Shown here piece by piece: positions 36,394 to 64,000 of a stretch of 64,000 bases of DNA. The DNA is from Patagioenas fasciata (Eukaryota > Chordata > Aves > Columbiformes > Columbidae), in the NCBI RefSeq assembly GCF_037038585.1, contig NC_092520.1, forward strand, positions 188,832,604 to 188,896,603, given 5' to 3'. A program made the translations under genes and the position numbers. The notes under the pieces are model-generated. The model was not told the origin of the DNA. It worked only from the letters and a program-made list of their open reading frames with translations, and ran no database searches. Positions within the stretch are counted from its first letter, which is position 1; each line of letters begins with the position of its first letter.

Positions 36394-37541
36394 GCAAAGT
36401 TTGCAAAGAGTAACAGCTGATCAAATTGTAGCGCAATCTGTAAGTCCATAGAGGAGCACGTTTGCCTCTTTACAGAGCCAGTTTAGACGGCAGCAGCTGC
36501 ATGCTTAGGAGAGTGTGACCTTTTCCATCCCTGTTTTTCTAAGTTACAGAATTGGAAGGAAACTGGAGTGTGTAAATATCACATTAAAGTATTAAGTCTT
36601 GTACATAATTAAATGACAAGCTCTCATTCGTGCTTCTTGTCATCTTTGTTTTCTTTTAAACATGCTTTCTACTCTGCACTCTGAAAGTTTTGATTTTGTT
36701 TTAATGGCATACGTACAACGATTCAGAAACAGCTTTAGTGTTAAATCTGGGTGTTCGGGTTGAACTTCTTAAGGATATACCTTCAGTTCCCATTCCTCTC
36801 GGTTCAGGTAGTTGTGCTTGCCAGAAAACTTGAAAAATTGAAGCAAGTGTATTTTAAAGTGGGTGTGATTGCTCTTGCCGTTCCTTTTTGTTTTTTTTCT
36901 CCCCTCGGCTCACCGTCCGCGCTCTGCCTCAAGCCCCCTGCGCTCTCCCGCGGGGCCGCGCATGGGTGTAAGGGCAGCCCGGGGAGCACAGGGGCTTCTG
37001 GCTCCGGCCGCGGGTACCCACCCAAGCCAAACCCCCTTAAACCTGGCTTCGGCTCCTGCGGGTTTCAGGGGGATTGCGAGCTGGCATCCTGTGGGCTGTG
37101 GCAGGGGAGCTGCGTATTTGGGGGAGCGAGGCGGTGTCCGTGCCCCGAGGGGAGCTCTCCTTGCAGTGCTGTCCCTGGGCGAGAGCAGAGGGCACGTTTG
37201 GAGAGATGGTTTCTCCCCCACGGCCCGTGGCAGGACGAGGGGCTTAGTGCTGGGGGGGAGGTTGGGGACCCGGGGCTGGGTGACTCGCGAAGCGGAGTCG
37301 GCAGGAGAAGGCAACGGGCTGGCCGCAAGCCGGCGGGGAGCCGGGGGAAGAGGCCGGCCGGGGAGGAGAGGGCGCGGACGGCCGCGGCGGGGGGGGCCGC
37401 AGGGCGCGCCCGGTGCGCGGTGCCGGGTGCTGCGGGGAGGCGGCGGTGCAGGCAATGCGCGGCCCGGGGCCCCAGCCCCCTCCACTTTTGAACCTGGGCA
37501 AAGCAGAGGCGGGGAGAGGGGCAGGGGCAAGAGGCAAGCGG

Positions 37542-37549
37542 TGACATCA
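37542..37549 (+). promoter_or_regulatory. CRE-like element TGACATCA
   Basis: Identical to the variant cAMP-response element described in the human CFTR promoter, where CREB/ATF-1 bind. It is 136 bp upstream of the start codon, at a broadly comparable position. Confidence 0.55.
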
Positions 37550-37684
37550 GAGCCGGCCCAGCGGATAAGGTGGGAGAGCCGCAGGAGCGGAGCGGGCGAG
37601 TGAGGCGACAGCGATTCGCGGCTGCCGCCGGTCCCCTGCTCACGGCACCGCACCACATCGTACCGCACCGCAGCTCCGGGCACC

Positions 37685-64000
<26,316 letters not shown>

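Overview
This is vertebrate, almost certainly avian, nuclear DNA. The genes are split by GT-AG introns with human-like phases. The dispersed repeats are CR1 LINEs whose 3' ends carry the bird-type short repeat (ATTCTGTG/ATTCTATG). The species cannot be fixed from the sequence alone. There is no prokaryotic, plasmid or phage content.

Layout. (1) Positions 1-14474, minus strand: the 5' part of ASZ1 (GASZ), a germ-line ankyrin/SAM scaffold of the piRNA pathway. Four exons are visible (14370-14474, 12722-12818, 7070-7192, 3861-3972), and the remaining exons lie beyond the left edge. A CpG-rich promoter surrounds the start codon, with a CR1 element directly upstream. (2) 14475-37684: about 23 kb between two divergent genes. 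It is mostly AT-rich and unremarkable, with three CR1 copies. It also holds a small exon-like signal near 20.7 kb and a GC-rich block at 35.7-36.3 kb. That block has a short tandem repeat followed directly by a perfect CTCF consensus. (3) 37685-64000, plus strand: the 5' part of CFTR, the ABC-family chloride channel. Exons 1-7 (human legacy numbering 1, 2, 3, 4, 5, 6a, 6b) are intact and code for the lasso, TM1-TM4 and part of the second intracellular loop. Exon 8 onward lies beyond the right edge.

The head-to-head ASZ1-CFTR order matches the arrangement known in mammals, where ASZ1 is germ-line specific and CFTR is epithelial. The CTCF consensus between them is a plausible insulator. No new gene system is evident. 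The points most worth checking are that CTCF/tandem-repeat block, an extra predicted N-glycosylation sequon in the first extracellular loop of CFTR, a NAGNAG acceptor in ASZ1, a CR1 copy abutting the ASZ1 promoter, and an orphan exon-like signal at 20.7 kb.
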